A DNA stretch of 64,000 bases from Chitinophagaceae bacterium. Its GTDB lineage: Bacteria > Bacteroidota > Bacteroidia > Chitinophagales > Chitinophagaceae. How positions within the stretch are numbered: position 1 is the stretch's first letter; each line of letters opens with the position of its first letter. Location: assembly GCA_017307755.1 (NCBI GenBank), contig JAFKGQ010000004.1, positions 248,001-312,000 of the forward strand. The letters are read 5' to 3'. The notes under the pieces were generated by a model. It ran no database searches. It was not told the DNA's origin and worked only from the letters and a program-made list of their open reading frames with translations. The translations under genes were made by a program, and so were the position numbers. Shown here piece after piece: positions 16,639 through 24,884 of the stretch.

Positions 16639-17664
16639 ATGAAGCTAATAGCCGCCATCCTCCTCACTTTTGCCTTTGGCCGCATTGCTGCACAAACCCT
16701 GGGGGGCAACACGGTCTTCAGCTTTCTCGACCTTCCGGGGACACCGCAGCTGACGGCGCTGGGTGGTATCAACAACACGGCCCTCACGAATGATGTGGGG
16801 CTTTCTTTTAATGATCCGGCACTATTACGGCCCGCCATGCATGGAGAGATCAGCGCTTCTTTTAGCACTTTATACGATGGTATCAGTAATTATAGCTGCT
16901 GGGCAGCTATGCATAGCGCCCGCTGGCAGACAACCTTTGCAGCGGGGGTGGATTATCTCGATTATGGTAACGCCACACAGACAGACGCGACTGGAAATAT
17001 CCTGGGTGATTTTCGCCCTTCCGATTACGTAGTCCAGGTGGCGGCATCCCGCAGGTATGAGAAGAAATGGTTCTACGGCTTGACGTTGAAATTCCTCCAT
17101 TCTGCGTATGGGTATTACCGGTCTTCCGGGGCGGCCCTGGATATTGGACTGAACTATTATGATAGTGCACATCTTTTCCAGGCGGGTTTTACGTTGCGTA
17201 ATATGGGTATTCAACTGAGCCCCTATCCGGGGACGACAAGGGGCGATCTGCCTTTCGATCTGTCCCTGGGGCTGACCAAGCGGCTGGCAAAGGCGCCCCT
17301 GCAGTTTTCACTCACTGCACATCATCTGCAACAATTCAATATCCGTTATAACGACACGACCTTTAACAACTACAATGGATTTGATCAGAATAATAAGGAC
17401 GCTTCATTTACTTTTGATAAACTCCTTCGTCATTTTATCCTGGCGGCACAGGTCTTTCCCGAAGACAGGGTGGAGATCACTGTCGCTTACAACTATCTCC
17501 GAAGAAAAGAATTGAACATTGGTCCGGCAGGCAATGGGTTTACGGGATTTTCATTCGGGTTAGGTGTTTTGTTGAAGAAATTGCAGCTGAGATATGCCCG
17601 AGGGTTCTACACAAATACGACAGGATATAATCAATTTGGTCTTGATCTAAGGTTAAATGATTAG
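16639..17664 (+). CDS. porQ: Type IX secretion system protein PorQ
   Basis: 341 residues from ATG at 16639, which gives a clean signal peptide (MKLIAAILLTFAFGRIAAQ). The mature N-terminus (GGNTVFSFLDLPGTPQLTALGG, then DVGLSFNDPALL) is typical of PorQ. The rest is an outer-membrane barrel of aromatic alternating strands (WQTTFAAGVDYLDYG, KKWFYGLTLKFLHSAYG, HLFQAGFTLRNMGI and a final NQFGLDLRLND). PorQ belongs with PorU, PorV and PorZ to the cell-surface complex that attaches T9SS cargo. Cargo with sorting domains is encoded at 51563 and 57630. Confidence 0.9.
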   Translation: MKLIAAILLTFAFGRIAAQTLGGNTVFSFLDLPGTPQLTALGGINNTALTNDVGLSFNDPALLRPAMHGEISASFSTLYDGISNYSCWAAMHSARWQTTFAAGVDYLDYGNATQTDATGNILGDFRPSDYVVQVAASRRYEKKWFYGLTLKFLHSAYGYYRSSGAALDIGLNYYDSAHLFQAGFTLRNMGIQLSPYPGTTRGDLPFDLSLGLTKRLAKAPLQFSLTAHHLQQFNIRYNDTTFNNYNGFDQNNKDASFTFDKLLRHFILAAQVFPEDRVEITVAYNYLRRKELNIGPAGNGFTGFSFGLGVLLKKLQLRYARGFYTNTTGYNQFGLDLRLND

Positions 17665-17784
17665 ACAGACATAAGTAATCACAAGTGTAGGCTAGGGAAA
17701 ATGGGTAATCGTGTAGGGGAAACTACCGATTTGCGTCTTTTTTACTCCATTAGCAGTATTTTTGGCCTGGTAGAAACAACTTTC

Positions 17785-18201
17785 ATGATCAGAGTAATTA
17801 TCGTAGATGATCATTTTCATGTCCGCGAAGCCTGGAGCTGGGTGTTAAACCAGGCGCCCGGGATCAGGGTCATTGCTCAATGCGCCAATGGACAGGAAGC
17901 TGTCGAAGCAGCCAGGAGGTTACGGCCGGATGTGATGCTCATGGATATCAATATGACGCCGGTGAATGGTATTGAGGCTACCGGGTGTATCCGGCAATTT
18001 GACAACAATATCAAGATCATCGGGGTTTCCGTACAGGCTGAAAGGTCTTATGTAAATGAAATGCTTCGCAATGGCGCCAACGGCTATGTCACCAAGAATT
18101 CTTCCAGTGCTGAAATGATCATTGCTATCGAAGAAGTACAGGCCGGAAAGATCTATTTATGCGAAGAAATAGGCCATCTCAGGGCCCAACTCGTCAATTG
18201 A
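17785..18201 (+). CDS. Stand-alone response-regulator receiver domain
   Basis: 138 residues from ATG at 17785; the open frame extends 28 codons upstream, but the receiver fold begins right at MIRVIIVDDHFHVREAW. Acidic pair Asp8/Asp9, phospho-acceptor in DVMLMDINM (around Asp54) and the conserved Lys in YVTKNSS are present. NarL-type features (DINMTPVNGIEAT) continue to GKIYLCEEIGHLRAQLVN, where a NarL protein would start its LuxR-type HTH; here the protein stops. It probably signals by protein contact, or is a truncated regulator. No histidine kinase is adjacent. Confidence 0.85.
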   Translation: MIRVIIVDDHFHVREAWSWVLNQAPGIRVIAQCANGQEAVEAARRLRPDVMLMDINMTPVNGIEATGCIRQFDNNIKIIGVSVQAERSYVNEMLRNGANGYVTKNSSSAEMIIAIEEVQAGKIYLCEEIGHLRAQLVN

Positions 18202-18249
18202 TGATCGTCTTCGGGTCCCGGTTGCTTTTCGACTGACTGTCGCCTTCGA

Positions 18250-19230
18250 TTATTGAATTCCGGCCAATTCCTTTTCTTCCTTGAAGGCTTCTCTCGGCTT
18301 TAGACCCAGCAGCTCGAACATCATGTTGTCCTCTTCGAAGGAAGGATTGGGGGTTGTCAGTAATTTTTCGCCTGCAAAAATGGAATTGGCGCCGGCCATA
18401 AAGCAAAGCGCCTGCTCAGCCTGGCTCATCTCCGCCCTTCCGGCACTCAGCCGGACCATGGTACGGGGCATCAGGATACGGGCGGTGGCGATCATGCGCA
18501 CCATGTCCCAGGTATCTACTTTCGGATTGTTTGCCAGCGGGGTACCTGCTATTCTTACCAGCGCATTGATGGGTACGCTTTCCGGATGTTGGGCCATCGT
18601 GGACAGGGTGTGCAACATCTTGATGCGATCGGAGTGTGTTTCACCCAGGCCGATGATACCTCCACAGCATACCGTTACTCCTGCTTTGCGAACGTTATCG
18701 AGAGTGGTCAAACGATCATTATAGGTCCTTGTGGAGATGATCTCTCCATAGTATTCGGAAGAAGTATCCAGATTATGATTATAGGCGTGCAGTCCTGCAT
18801 CAGCCAATTTTTTAGCCTGATCTTCGTTCAGCATGCCCAGGGTGCAGCAGACTTCCATGCCCATTTCATTTACACCGCGCACCATATCTAAAACCCTGTC
18901 AAAATCCTTGTTGTCCCGGACCTCTCTCCAGGCGGCGCCCATGCAGAACCGGGTAGAACCGGCAGCCTTTGCCTTTGCCGCATATTCCAGGACCTCTTCT
19001 TTTTTCATCAACGCCTGCACACCCACGCCTGTATTGTACCGGGCAGCCTGGGGGCAATATGCGCAATCTTCCGGGCATCCGCCTGTCTTGATCGACAGCA
19101 GGGTACAAACCTGCACTTCCCCAGTCTCGTTGTACTGGCGATGTACCCCGGCGGCACGGTAGATCAGGTCCAGCAAGGGCGTATTGTATATATCTTGAAT
19201 TTCTTCTATTGTCCAGTCGTTTCTTATCAT
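18250..19230 (-). CDS. bioB: Biotin synthase
   Basis: 326 residues from ATG at 19230. This radical SAM enzyme inserts sulfur into dethiobiotin. The radical SAM cluster motif is [12 protein letters not shown] (Cys52, Cys56, Cys59). Other family segments are [45 protein letters not shown] and [10 protein letters not shown], where the last Arg binds the auxiliary [2Fe-2S] cluster. No other bio gene is adjacent. It converges on the receiver gene, and no terminator was seen between them. Confidence 0.97.
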   Translation of the reverse strand: MIRNDWTIEEIQDIYNTPLLDLIYRAAGVHRQYNETGEVQVCTLLSIKTGGCPEDCAYCPQAARYNTGVGVQALMKKEEVLEYAAKAKAAGSTRFCMGAAWREVRDNKDFDRVLDMVRGVNEMGMEVCCTLGMLNEDQAKKLADAGLHAYNHNLDTSSEYYGEIISTRTYNDRLTTLDNVRKAGVTVCCGGIIGLGETHSDRIKMLHTLSTMAQHPESVPINALVRIAGTPLANNPKVDTWDMVRMIATARILMPRTMVRLSAGRAEMSQAEQALCFMAGANSIFAGEKLLTTPNPSFEEDNMMFELLGLKPREAFKEEKELAGIQ

Positions 19231-19285
19231 AAAGTGGATTTTCCTGAAGGTCAAAAATAGTTAAAATGTCCGAACTGAATACGGA

Positions 19286-20788
19286 TCATTTTTTATTGCC
19301 CACGACACCGGGAGCGTCCCGGAGATAGATCAGCGAGTCTTTTAGCAAAGGGAGACGTTGGTCAAACAGTTTGTTGAATATGACCCGGAATTCATTGACG
19401 GCGCTGATGCTATCGTATAGCAGCCGATAATCTCCGTCCGGATAGTAAACGGCATTCTGGTTGTTGAAGAACACCCGCTCATGATGACCAAAAAAAGCAG
19501 AATACCGGTAGGCATGATCCGACATAAATATGATCACCGCTTTTCCCATGGTATTCTTTTTAATGGTGGATACAAGCTGTTTTACCTGTGTATTGGTATA
19601 AGGGATATAGTTGAGATAGCTGGAGAGTTTCGTAACATCGTCCTCTCTGGCGATATCCTTCATTTGTCTCATATGTGTGGCGCTGTCAAATAAGAAGGGC
19701 CCGTGGGGCATGAATACATGCATATATACAAAGCGGGGCTTGCCGGAGTTTGTCGCGCTTTCTTCCATTGTTTTTCTGACAGCGGTGTTATTACCTCTGT
19801 ATACCATGGCCGCCTCGTTTTCCGCCAGCACCTCCGCATCCGTGAAGTGCGTGGTGAACCACCACCCGATGTCCCTCATGAGATAATGGAACAATGTCCT
19901 GTTGGTGATAAGGCGGGTTTTAACAGGGATAAAAGGTTGATCCAGGGAGGAAGGACTGCCCGGCAGATCAAAGGGTGAATTGTTGACAACATAGTAGCCT
20001 TGTCTTTCGAGAAACCGGGTCACTGCTGCGGGTCTGCCCGGGTCCAGGATCTCTATATAATCGTCGGCACTGACATTCTGCGGGTCCTTCAAATGGGAGA
20101 GATAGCTTATATTAAAAATAGAAGCCATGGAAAAGGGGGTAAAGAAATAATTGCTGCGGCTATCCGTCTGGATATGGAAATGTTCCTGCAGCAGGAAGGA
20201 GTCGAGGCTACCGTTGTCGTAATGATAGGTGTCTTTCAGCGTCTTGCTGGATGTGTATTCATCAAAAAGCAGTAAATAGATATCCGGTGTGGGACAGCTG
20301 TCACATTTCCGAAATGTATCATTCGGCAGGGCGCTGATCATGACTCTTTCTTTGTCTCTCGGGGTAATATTGTTCCATATCAGGGTAATACCGTCCACTA
20401 CCAGGTAGATCACCAGCAAATAATTAAGAAATTTCCCGATCCGGGGGGAAGGCTGTTTTTTTTTGATCCATATGAACAGACCTGTTGCCATTATCAGGAA
20501 CAGCGGCAGGGATATGCTGTAGCGATGAAGAAAAATGTCATGTCTTCTGACGAAGTCATGGAAGGCTCCGAAAAAGAAATAGAACGCCATGATAAAGGAC
20601 GTCATCAGGGCCGCCTTTATATTGTCGCGTAAAAAAAGCCGGAAGATAAGGAAGCATAACAGTGTAGCCAGTAGATAAAGCCCCAGCAGGGGAAGACAAT
20701 CCACCGGCCGGATGTAGCGGAAGTTTTCCACATAACCATGGAATACGAAGAAAAAAGGCAGCAGCAGTAAGAAAAGAAAGGACCTCAT
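19286..20788 (-). CDS. Sulfatase-fold membrane enzyme (phosphoethanolamine/LTA-synthase-like)
   Basis: 500 residues from ATG at 20788, whose ATGA overlaps the stop of the preceding methyltransferase gene; an ORF start further upstream is not needed. Five or so N-terminal membrane segments (FLFLLLLPFFFVFHGYV, LLGLYLLATLLCFLIFRLFL, ALMTSFIMAFYFFFGAF and others) precede a periplasmic alkaline-phosphatase-superfamily domain. Its metal-site motifs are IYLLLFDEYTSSKTL, MHVFMPHGPF and VIIFMSDHAYRYS...H. Such enzymes transfer phospho-head groups or hydrolyse esters on lipids and glycans; the substrate is unknown. It is the last gene of the operon starting at 23451. Confidence 0.75.
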   Translation of the reverse strand: MRSFLFLLLLPFFFVFHGYVENFRYIRPVDCLPLLGLYLLATLLCFLIFRLFLRDNIKAALMTSFIMAFYFFFGAFHDFVRRHDIFLHRYSISLPLFLIMATGLFIWIKKKQPSPRIGKFLNYLLVIYLVVDGITLIWNNITPRDKERVMISALPNDTFRKCDSCPTPDIYLLLFDEYTSSKTLKDTYHYDNGSLDSFLLQEHFHIQTDSRSNYFFTPFSMASIFNISYLSHLKDPQNVSADDYIEILDPGRPAAVTRFLERQGYYVVNNSPFDLPGSPSSLDQPFIPVKTRLITNRTLFHYLMRDIGWWFTTHFTDAEVLAENEAAMVYRGNNTAVRKTMEESATNSGKPRFVYMHVFMPHGPFLFDSATHMRQMKDIAREDDVTKLSSYLNYIPYTNTQVKQLVSTIKKNTMGKAVIIFMSDHAYRYSAFFGHHERVFFNNQNAVYYPDGDYRLLYDSISAVNEFRVIFNKLFDQRLPLLKDSLIYLRDAPGVVGNKK

Positions 20789-22167
20789 TTTACGGGCTGT
20801 TTTTTCATAAGATATAATATTCTTTCTGTCCCGGGGATCTTGCTTTTCCTCTCGATGGAAAAACACTCTCCGAAATAGCGTTCGAAGGAAGGTACATCAT
20901 AGGGTATATGCCACCTGTCTTTATTCCGGATGAGTTCCTGTGCTTTTTCATCTTCCAGGGGAACGAATTCGATGATCAGCCAGTCTGTGCTCAATATTGC
21001 GAAATAAGGCGGAAGAGCGTCCAACGGGATGTTTGCTCCCAGCACCAGGTGATGGATAAGCGCCAGCGCTATCACCAGTTCTGCCCGGAACCTATCGTTA
21101 AAGGAAGTCCGTTCTTTATTTCGGAAGCCGATGGCAGGGGAGGGGTGTAGGACGTCGATATGAAGAGGAAGGATATTGGGAATATTTTTTTTACGGATGG
21201 TGTTGTACAGGCGGTTGATACAGGCAACGTCGGCATCGATGGCTGTGATGGAAGCCTCTGTTCTTTCGGCAAGGATTTGGGAGAAGAAGCCGTCGTTGGC
21301 TCCGAGGTCGATGGCTGTCAGGAAGTGGAGGCCGTTTATGAGATCACGGAACAACCGTTGTTTTTCGTCCAGGTATTGCCGGCTGAGAATGGTATCCTCG
21401 TAATAGTTGCTCCAGACGGAGCGGGAGGCGGGTCCGGGCTTTAGTTTTTTTACAATACGCTCAAGATGTTGGATGAGATACATCAGCTTTTGCCGGCTAA
21501 AGGCTGGCGGCTTACCCATGCGGGGGCCGGGTTTTATCATGGTCTGAAGATGCACGTGCATCAGGGCGCCGGGGTTGAGCCGGCTTTTTCGCGGCAGCAG
21601 CCGGGACGTTACATCCGCAGGGATGCCGTCTGGGTAAGCGGTGAGTATTTTCCCGGTGTCGACACCGCAGTAATGCTCCAGGTACAGGGGAAATAAAAAA
21701 CATTCGCAGAACTGGCGGTAGGCCACCCATGGAAGACTTGCATCATATTTTTCAAAAGAGAGCGTATCGATAAAGAGAGGGGCGCCTTGCTGGAATTGTA
21801 TGTTGAAAGGACTGGCGTCCTTCAGGATCATGTCCCGCCCGACAGACTGGATAAGGATCTTCAATGTAAGCAGGGCGGCGTCCTGCAACTGCCCAAAACA
21901 CCATTCATAGGGGTATGTGAAGATATGTATTTGAGTCGGCAAAAGGGTCTTGTACCAATCAGCAGATGCCGTGAGGTTCTCCGGGACCTCGCGGTGTTCA
22001 ATGAGCCATTTGTTTTTGATGAGCGTGTCATACAGCCCGGAGCTCATGAGCGTTTCATAATTCTCCGCGTACGACCGGTGAACCTGTCTGTAATAAATGC
22101 CGTCAACCTGGAATACAAAACCCGACGGGTCCCTATAGGAGGCCGGGTGATTCAGCGGCTCAGGCAT
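20785..22167 (-). CDS. NoeA-like SAM methyltransferase with kinase-like N-terminal half
   Basis: 460 residues from ATG at 22167, which overlaps the end of the 58-residue gene by 8 bases. The C-terminal half is a class I methyltransferase (FLTAIDLGANDGFFSQIL, Asp287 to Gly293, then ITAIDADVACINRLY). The N-terminal half has no methyltransferase motif but holds MILKDASPFNIQF...LFIDTLSFE, where D117-x4-N122 and Asp134 imitate the catalytic loop and metal Asp of kinases of the aminoglycoside-phosphotransferase type. NoeA-like methyltransferases of this build are found near surface-glycan genes. The kinase reading is inference. Confidence 0.7.
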   Translation of the reverse strand: MPEPLNHPASYRDPSGFVFQVDGIYYRQVHRSYAENYETLMSSGLYDTLIKNKWLIEHREVPENLTASADWYKTLLPTQIHIFTYPYEWCFGQLQDAALLTLKILIQSVGRDMILKDASPFNIQFQQGAPLFIDTLSFEKYDASLPWVAYRQFCECFLFPLYLEHYCGVDTGKILTAYPDGIPADVTSRLLPRKSRLNPGALMHVHLQTMIKPGPRMGKPPAFSRQKLMYLIQHLERIVKKLKPGPASRSVWSNYYEDTILSRQYLDEKQRLFRDLINGLHFLTAIDLGANDGFFSQILAERTEASITAIDADVACINRLYNTIRKKNIPNILPLHIDVLHPSPAIGFRNKERTSFNDRFRAELVIALALIHHLVLGANIPLDALPPYFAILSTDWLIIEFVPLEDEKAQELIRNKDRWHIPYDVPSFERYFGECFSIERKSKIPGTERILYLMKKQPVK

Positions 22168-22336
22168 CTTTACGTTCGTTTTTTGGTGAGTCTTTTTTAT
22201 TCCTAAAGAAAAAAGACTTGAACTTCCACCATAGGTTCCTGAAATAAAAAGCAACGCCGAGTACGGCTGCAATGATCACCTGTATCAGGTAGCTGCCGCT
22301 GCCGGGGTCGATGTATAACAGAACGGTTCTTATCAT
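22160..22336 (-). CDS. 58-residue membrane protein with DPGSGS motif
   Basis: A short gene clamped by overlaps on both sides: its ATG (22336) shares ATGA with the stop of the M42 peptidase gene, and its TGA (22162-22160) overlaps the methyltransferase start by 8 bases. The protein begins MIRTVLLYIDPGSGSYLIQV, has one membrane helix (residues about 15-32, VIIAAVLGVAFYF), then a basic tail (RNLWWKFKSFFFRNKKDS). From memory, small proteins with an (L/Y)IDPGSGS-x-L(I)Q start recur beside sulfatase-fold and NoeA-like methyltransferase genes in distant bacteria. Function unknown. Confidence 0.8.
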   Translation of the reverse strand: MIRTVLLYIDPGSGSYLIQVIIAAVLGVAFYFRNLWWKFKSFFFRNKKDSPKNERKDA

Positions 22337-23451
22337 AGATACCGAAGATTTGTTTGCGGCGTCAGGGTCAGCAGGGTTTCGTACATCAACTGAATGGTTT
22401 GCTCTATGTCTTTCTTATGCAGCATCTCTACCGTCGTATGCATGTACCGGAGAGGAATGGAGATCAGTACGGAAGGGCATCCGTCATTGGCGTAGGCGAA
22501 GGAATCCGTGTCGGTGCCGGTGCTCCTGGATACGGCCCTCATTTGTACAGGAATATCCCTTTTTGCCGCCACATCCTGCACCAGGCTCAGCAGCTTGTTG
22601 TGCACGGCGGGGCCAAAGGCGAGTGAAGGTCCTTTGCCGCAGGCGACATCTCCTTCTATGATCTTATTGATCATGGGGGTCGTAGTGTCGTGAGTGACGT
22701 CCGTTATAATGGCCACATCCGGTTTTATCCGTCTTGCGATCATCTCGGCGCCTCTCAGCCCTACTTCTTCCTGGACGGCATTGACGACATACAGACCAAA
22801 CGGTAATTTCTTTTTATTCTCATGTAGGAGACGCGCTACTTCGGCGATCATGAACCCACCGACACGGTTGTCAAAGGCGCGGCCTATCAGGTAATCATAG
22901 GCCAGCTCGTCATAACCTGATTGGTAGGTAACGACGGCCCCGATGTGCACCCCGAGATCTTCCACTTCTTTCCGGCTGCGGGCGCCGCAATCTAAAAAGA
23001 GGTTGTCTACTTTTGGCTGTTGTTCTTTTGCATCCGGGTTACTTAGCCGGGTATGGATGGCGGGCCATCCGAAGACAGCCGGTACCTGCCCCTTTTTACC
23101 GTGGATAAAAACCCGTTGGGCAGGGGCTATCTGGTGGTCGACCCCTCCATTACGTTTGAGATATAAAAGCCCTTCCGGTGTAATATAGTTGACAAACCAG
23201 CTGATCTCATCGGCGTGTGCTTCGATGACCACTTTGAAAGCGGCTTTGGGATTCACTACGCCCACGGCAGTCCCGTAGGGGTCGGTGAAATAGCTGTCTA
23301 CATAGGGTTTGAGATAATCCAGCCATAGCTGTTGTCCGCTGCTCTCAAAGCCTACAGGTGACGGATTATTGATATAGTTCTTTAAAAAAGTCTGTGATTT
23401 GGCTGTCAGTATGGATGCAGATCCTGTGCTGGTTTTCGTGGATTTTGCCAT
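22333..23451 (-). CDS. M42-family metallo-aminopeptidase
   Basis: 372 residues; a cytoplasmic dinuclear-metal aminopeptidase related to glutamyl aminopeptidase/FrvX and TET peptidases. Visible metal and catalytic segments: EAHADEISWFV (His79, Asp81), GRAFDNRVGG, VQEEVGLRGAEM (catalytic Glu pair), ITDVTHDTT and the final LRYMHTTVEMLHKKD with the last metal His. The N-terminus has extra low-complexity Lys/Thr/Ser residues. It is the first gene of a four-gene overlapping operon with envelope-type genes, an unexpected partner. Confidence 0.92.
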   Translation of the reverse strand: MAKSTKTSTGSASILTAKSQTFLKNYINNPSPVGFESSGQQLWLDYLKPYVDSYFTDPYGTAVGVVNPKAAFKVVIEAHADEISWFVNYITPEGLLYLKRNGGVDHQIAPAQRVFIHGKKGQVPAVFGWPAIHTRLSNPDAKEQQPKVDNLFLDCGARSRKEVEDLGVHIGAVVTYQSGYDELAYDYLIGRAFDNRVGGFMIAEVARLLHENKKKLPFGLYVVNAVQEEVGLRGAEMIARRIKPDVAIITDVTHDTTTPMINKIIEGDVACGKGPSLAFGPAVHNKLLSLVQDVAAKRDIPVQMRAVSRSTGTDTDSFAYANDGCPSVLISIPLRYMHTTVEMLHKKDIEQTIQLMYETLLTLTPQTNLRYL

Positions 23452-23486
23452 GTGTGATTGGATAGTTGAGGAGCAAATCTAATCAT

Positions 23487-24344
23487 TTAAATCCGGAACA
23501 GGAGCATCAGCAGGCCGGAAAACATCATCAGGCCATCCAGCACAAAATAATAGAGATAGTCGGAGAAATCTTTTTTAGCCCTGTTATAGAGTATGGCGGT
23601 AAGCATGCCCGGTATCAGCAGGAGGAATACATAAAAGGCGGGATAATGGAAAAACCCTAATGCCAGGGTGCTTAGCCCAAATATACCCAGTGAGATGACG
23701 AACAGCCGATCGATGCCTTTTTCATTCAATAGCGTGATCAAGCTTTTGATCCCCTCTTTTTTGTCATCTTCCCTGTCCCTGTAATCAAACAGGATGCAGA
23801 TGGCGTAGATGAGAAAGAAGCGGCTGACGGCAAACAAAACGGGGCCTGCCCGCCAGGCGGCGCCGGCGATGATCAGAGGCAGTATGGTTGTCACATACGT
23901 CCATACGAGGGCCAGGAAGATCGTCTTGCCTATCGCAATGTCCTTCAGCCGGCGAAAAACGGCCCATGGCAGTTTGGGAGCCGAATAAAGAAAGGTTACA
24001 AAGGCTCCGAAACAGAGGGCTGCTATGTGCGGCAACAGATAGAAGAAATAAACGGCAGATCCTACCAGCCCTACCAGATAGAGGATGAAATGAAGTATCT
24101 TATGTTTTTGTGTCCACAACGCGCGGCGGGAGGGAGTGATGGAGTGGGGGGTGAGGTACCAATGGAAATTATAGCTGCAGATGGTAGAGAAGAAAACAAA
24201 TCCTACCAGTCTTCCCGAGGGGGAGGCCCCCAGCAGCAACTGGCTTGTCTGCCAGACCATCAATACGGCGCACAAGGCTATATAGAGGCTGCTGAAAATA
24301 AAAAGATCGAATAATTTTCGTAGCAAAGCGCTGAGATTGATCAA
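23487..24344 (-). CDS. UbiA-family prenyltransferase-like membrane protein
   Basis: 285 residues with eight or so membrane helices. The second Asp-rich motif of UbiA enzymes is visible as ILFDYRDREDDKKEG, while the first (N-x3-D-x3-D) is replaced by FSTICSYNFHWYLTPH. This divergent pattern is usual in a Bacteroidota UbiA subgroup. UbiA enzymes transfer prenyl chains to aromatic or lipid acceptors; the acceptor is unknown. The start given is TTG at 24344, only 6 bases after the in-frame stop of the lipoprotein gene; no upstream ATG exists, and a later start is possible. Confidence 0.7.
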   Translation of the reverse strand: MINLSALLRKLFDLFIFSSLYIALCAVLMVWQTSQLLLGASPSGRLVGFVFFSTICSYNFHWYLTPHSITPSRRALWTQKHKILHFILYLVGLVGSAVYFFYLLPHIAALCFGAFVTFLYSAPKLPWAVFRRLKDIAIGKTIFLALVWTYVTTILPLIIAGAAWRAGPVLFAVSRFFLIYAICILFDYRDREDDKKEGIKSLITLLNEKGIDRLFVISLGIFGLSTLALGFFHYPAFYVFLLLIPGMLTAILYNRAKKDFSDYLYYFVLDGLMMFSGLLMLLFRI

Positions 24345-24350
24345 CAGATT

Positions 24351-24779
24351 TTACAGGTTATGCACAACGACTTTGGGCGATGTCAGCGTATCGCTGTATA
24401 TTTTGTTGACATCAAAGACGATGATTTTGAGAACAAGGGTGTCATTGGCATTGTCGCCACGGGACAAAAAGTCAAAAGGCTGTGTCAACTCCAATTCGCC
24501 CTTGCTGGCTGAATATTCGGGGATGCCGATACGCAGGCTATCAACTTTGGAATTCTGCGGCGGGATCTGGTTAATCCGGACGAAGTGGACTATCAGCGTA
24601 TCTAATTTGTTTCCTGAGGTAAACTGGAGGTCAACATCCAGGATTCCTCCACGCGGGATATCAGGGGTAATGGATTTTATGCTGATCTTTGGTTTACCGC
24701 CGTTGCTCTTGCTGCATGACCATACGGCCAGGGTCATCGTTATCAGTATTCCGGGTAACAAAAAACGGGATGACTTCAT
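24351..24779 (-). CDS. Putative lipoprotein, unknown function
   Basis: 142 residues from ATG at 24779. The N-terminus MKSSRFLLPGILITMTLAVWSC fits a lipoprotein signal with Cys22, although VWSC is a loose lipobox. The mature part is beta-rich (ISIKSITPDIPRGGILDVDLQFTSGNKLDTLIVHFVRI, LVLKIIVFDVNKIYSDT), like a small immunoglobulin-like domain. No known family was recognised. It is co-directional with and directly before the UbiA-like gene. Confidence 0.65.
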   Translation of the reverse strand: MKSSRFLLPGILITMTLAVWSCSKSNGGKPKISIKSITPDIPRGGILDVDLQFTSGNKLDTLIVHFVRINQIPPQNSKVDSLRIGIPEYSASKGELELTQPFDFLSRGDNANDTLVLKIIVFDVNKIYSDTLTSPKVVVHNL

Positions 24780-24884
24780 GCTGAGTGGATATATATACAA
24801 ACCTACCTAATTTTGGGCGAAAATTACCCCTCCGGGGTCGAAAAGCTCCGGTCTGGTATAAATTTTTGCAATTTATTGGCGAAT

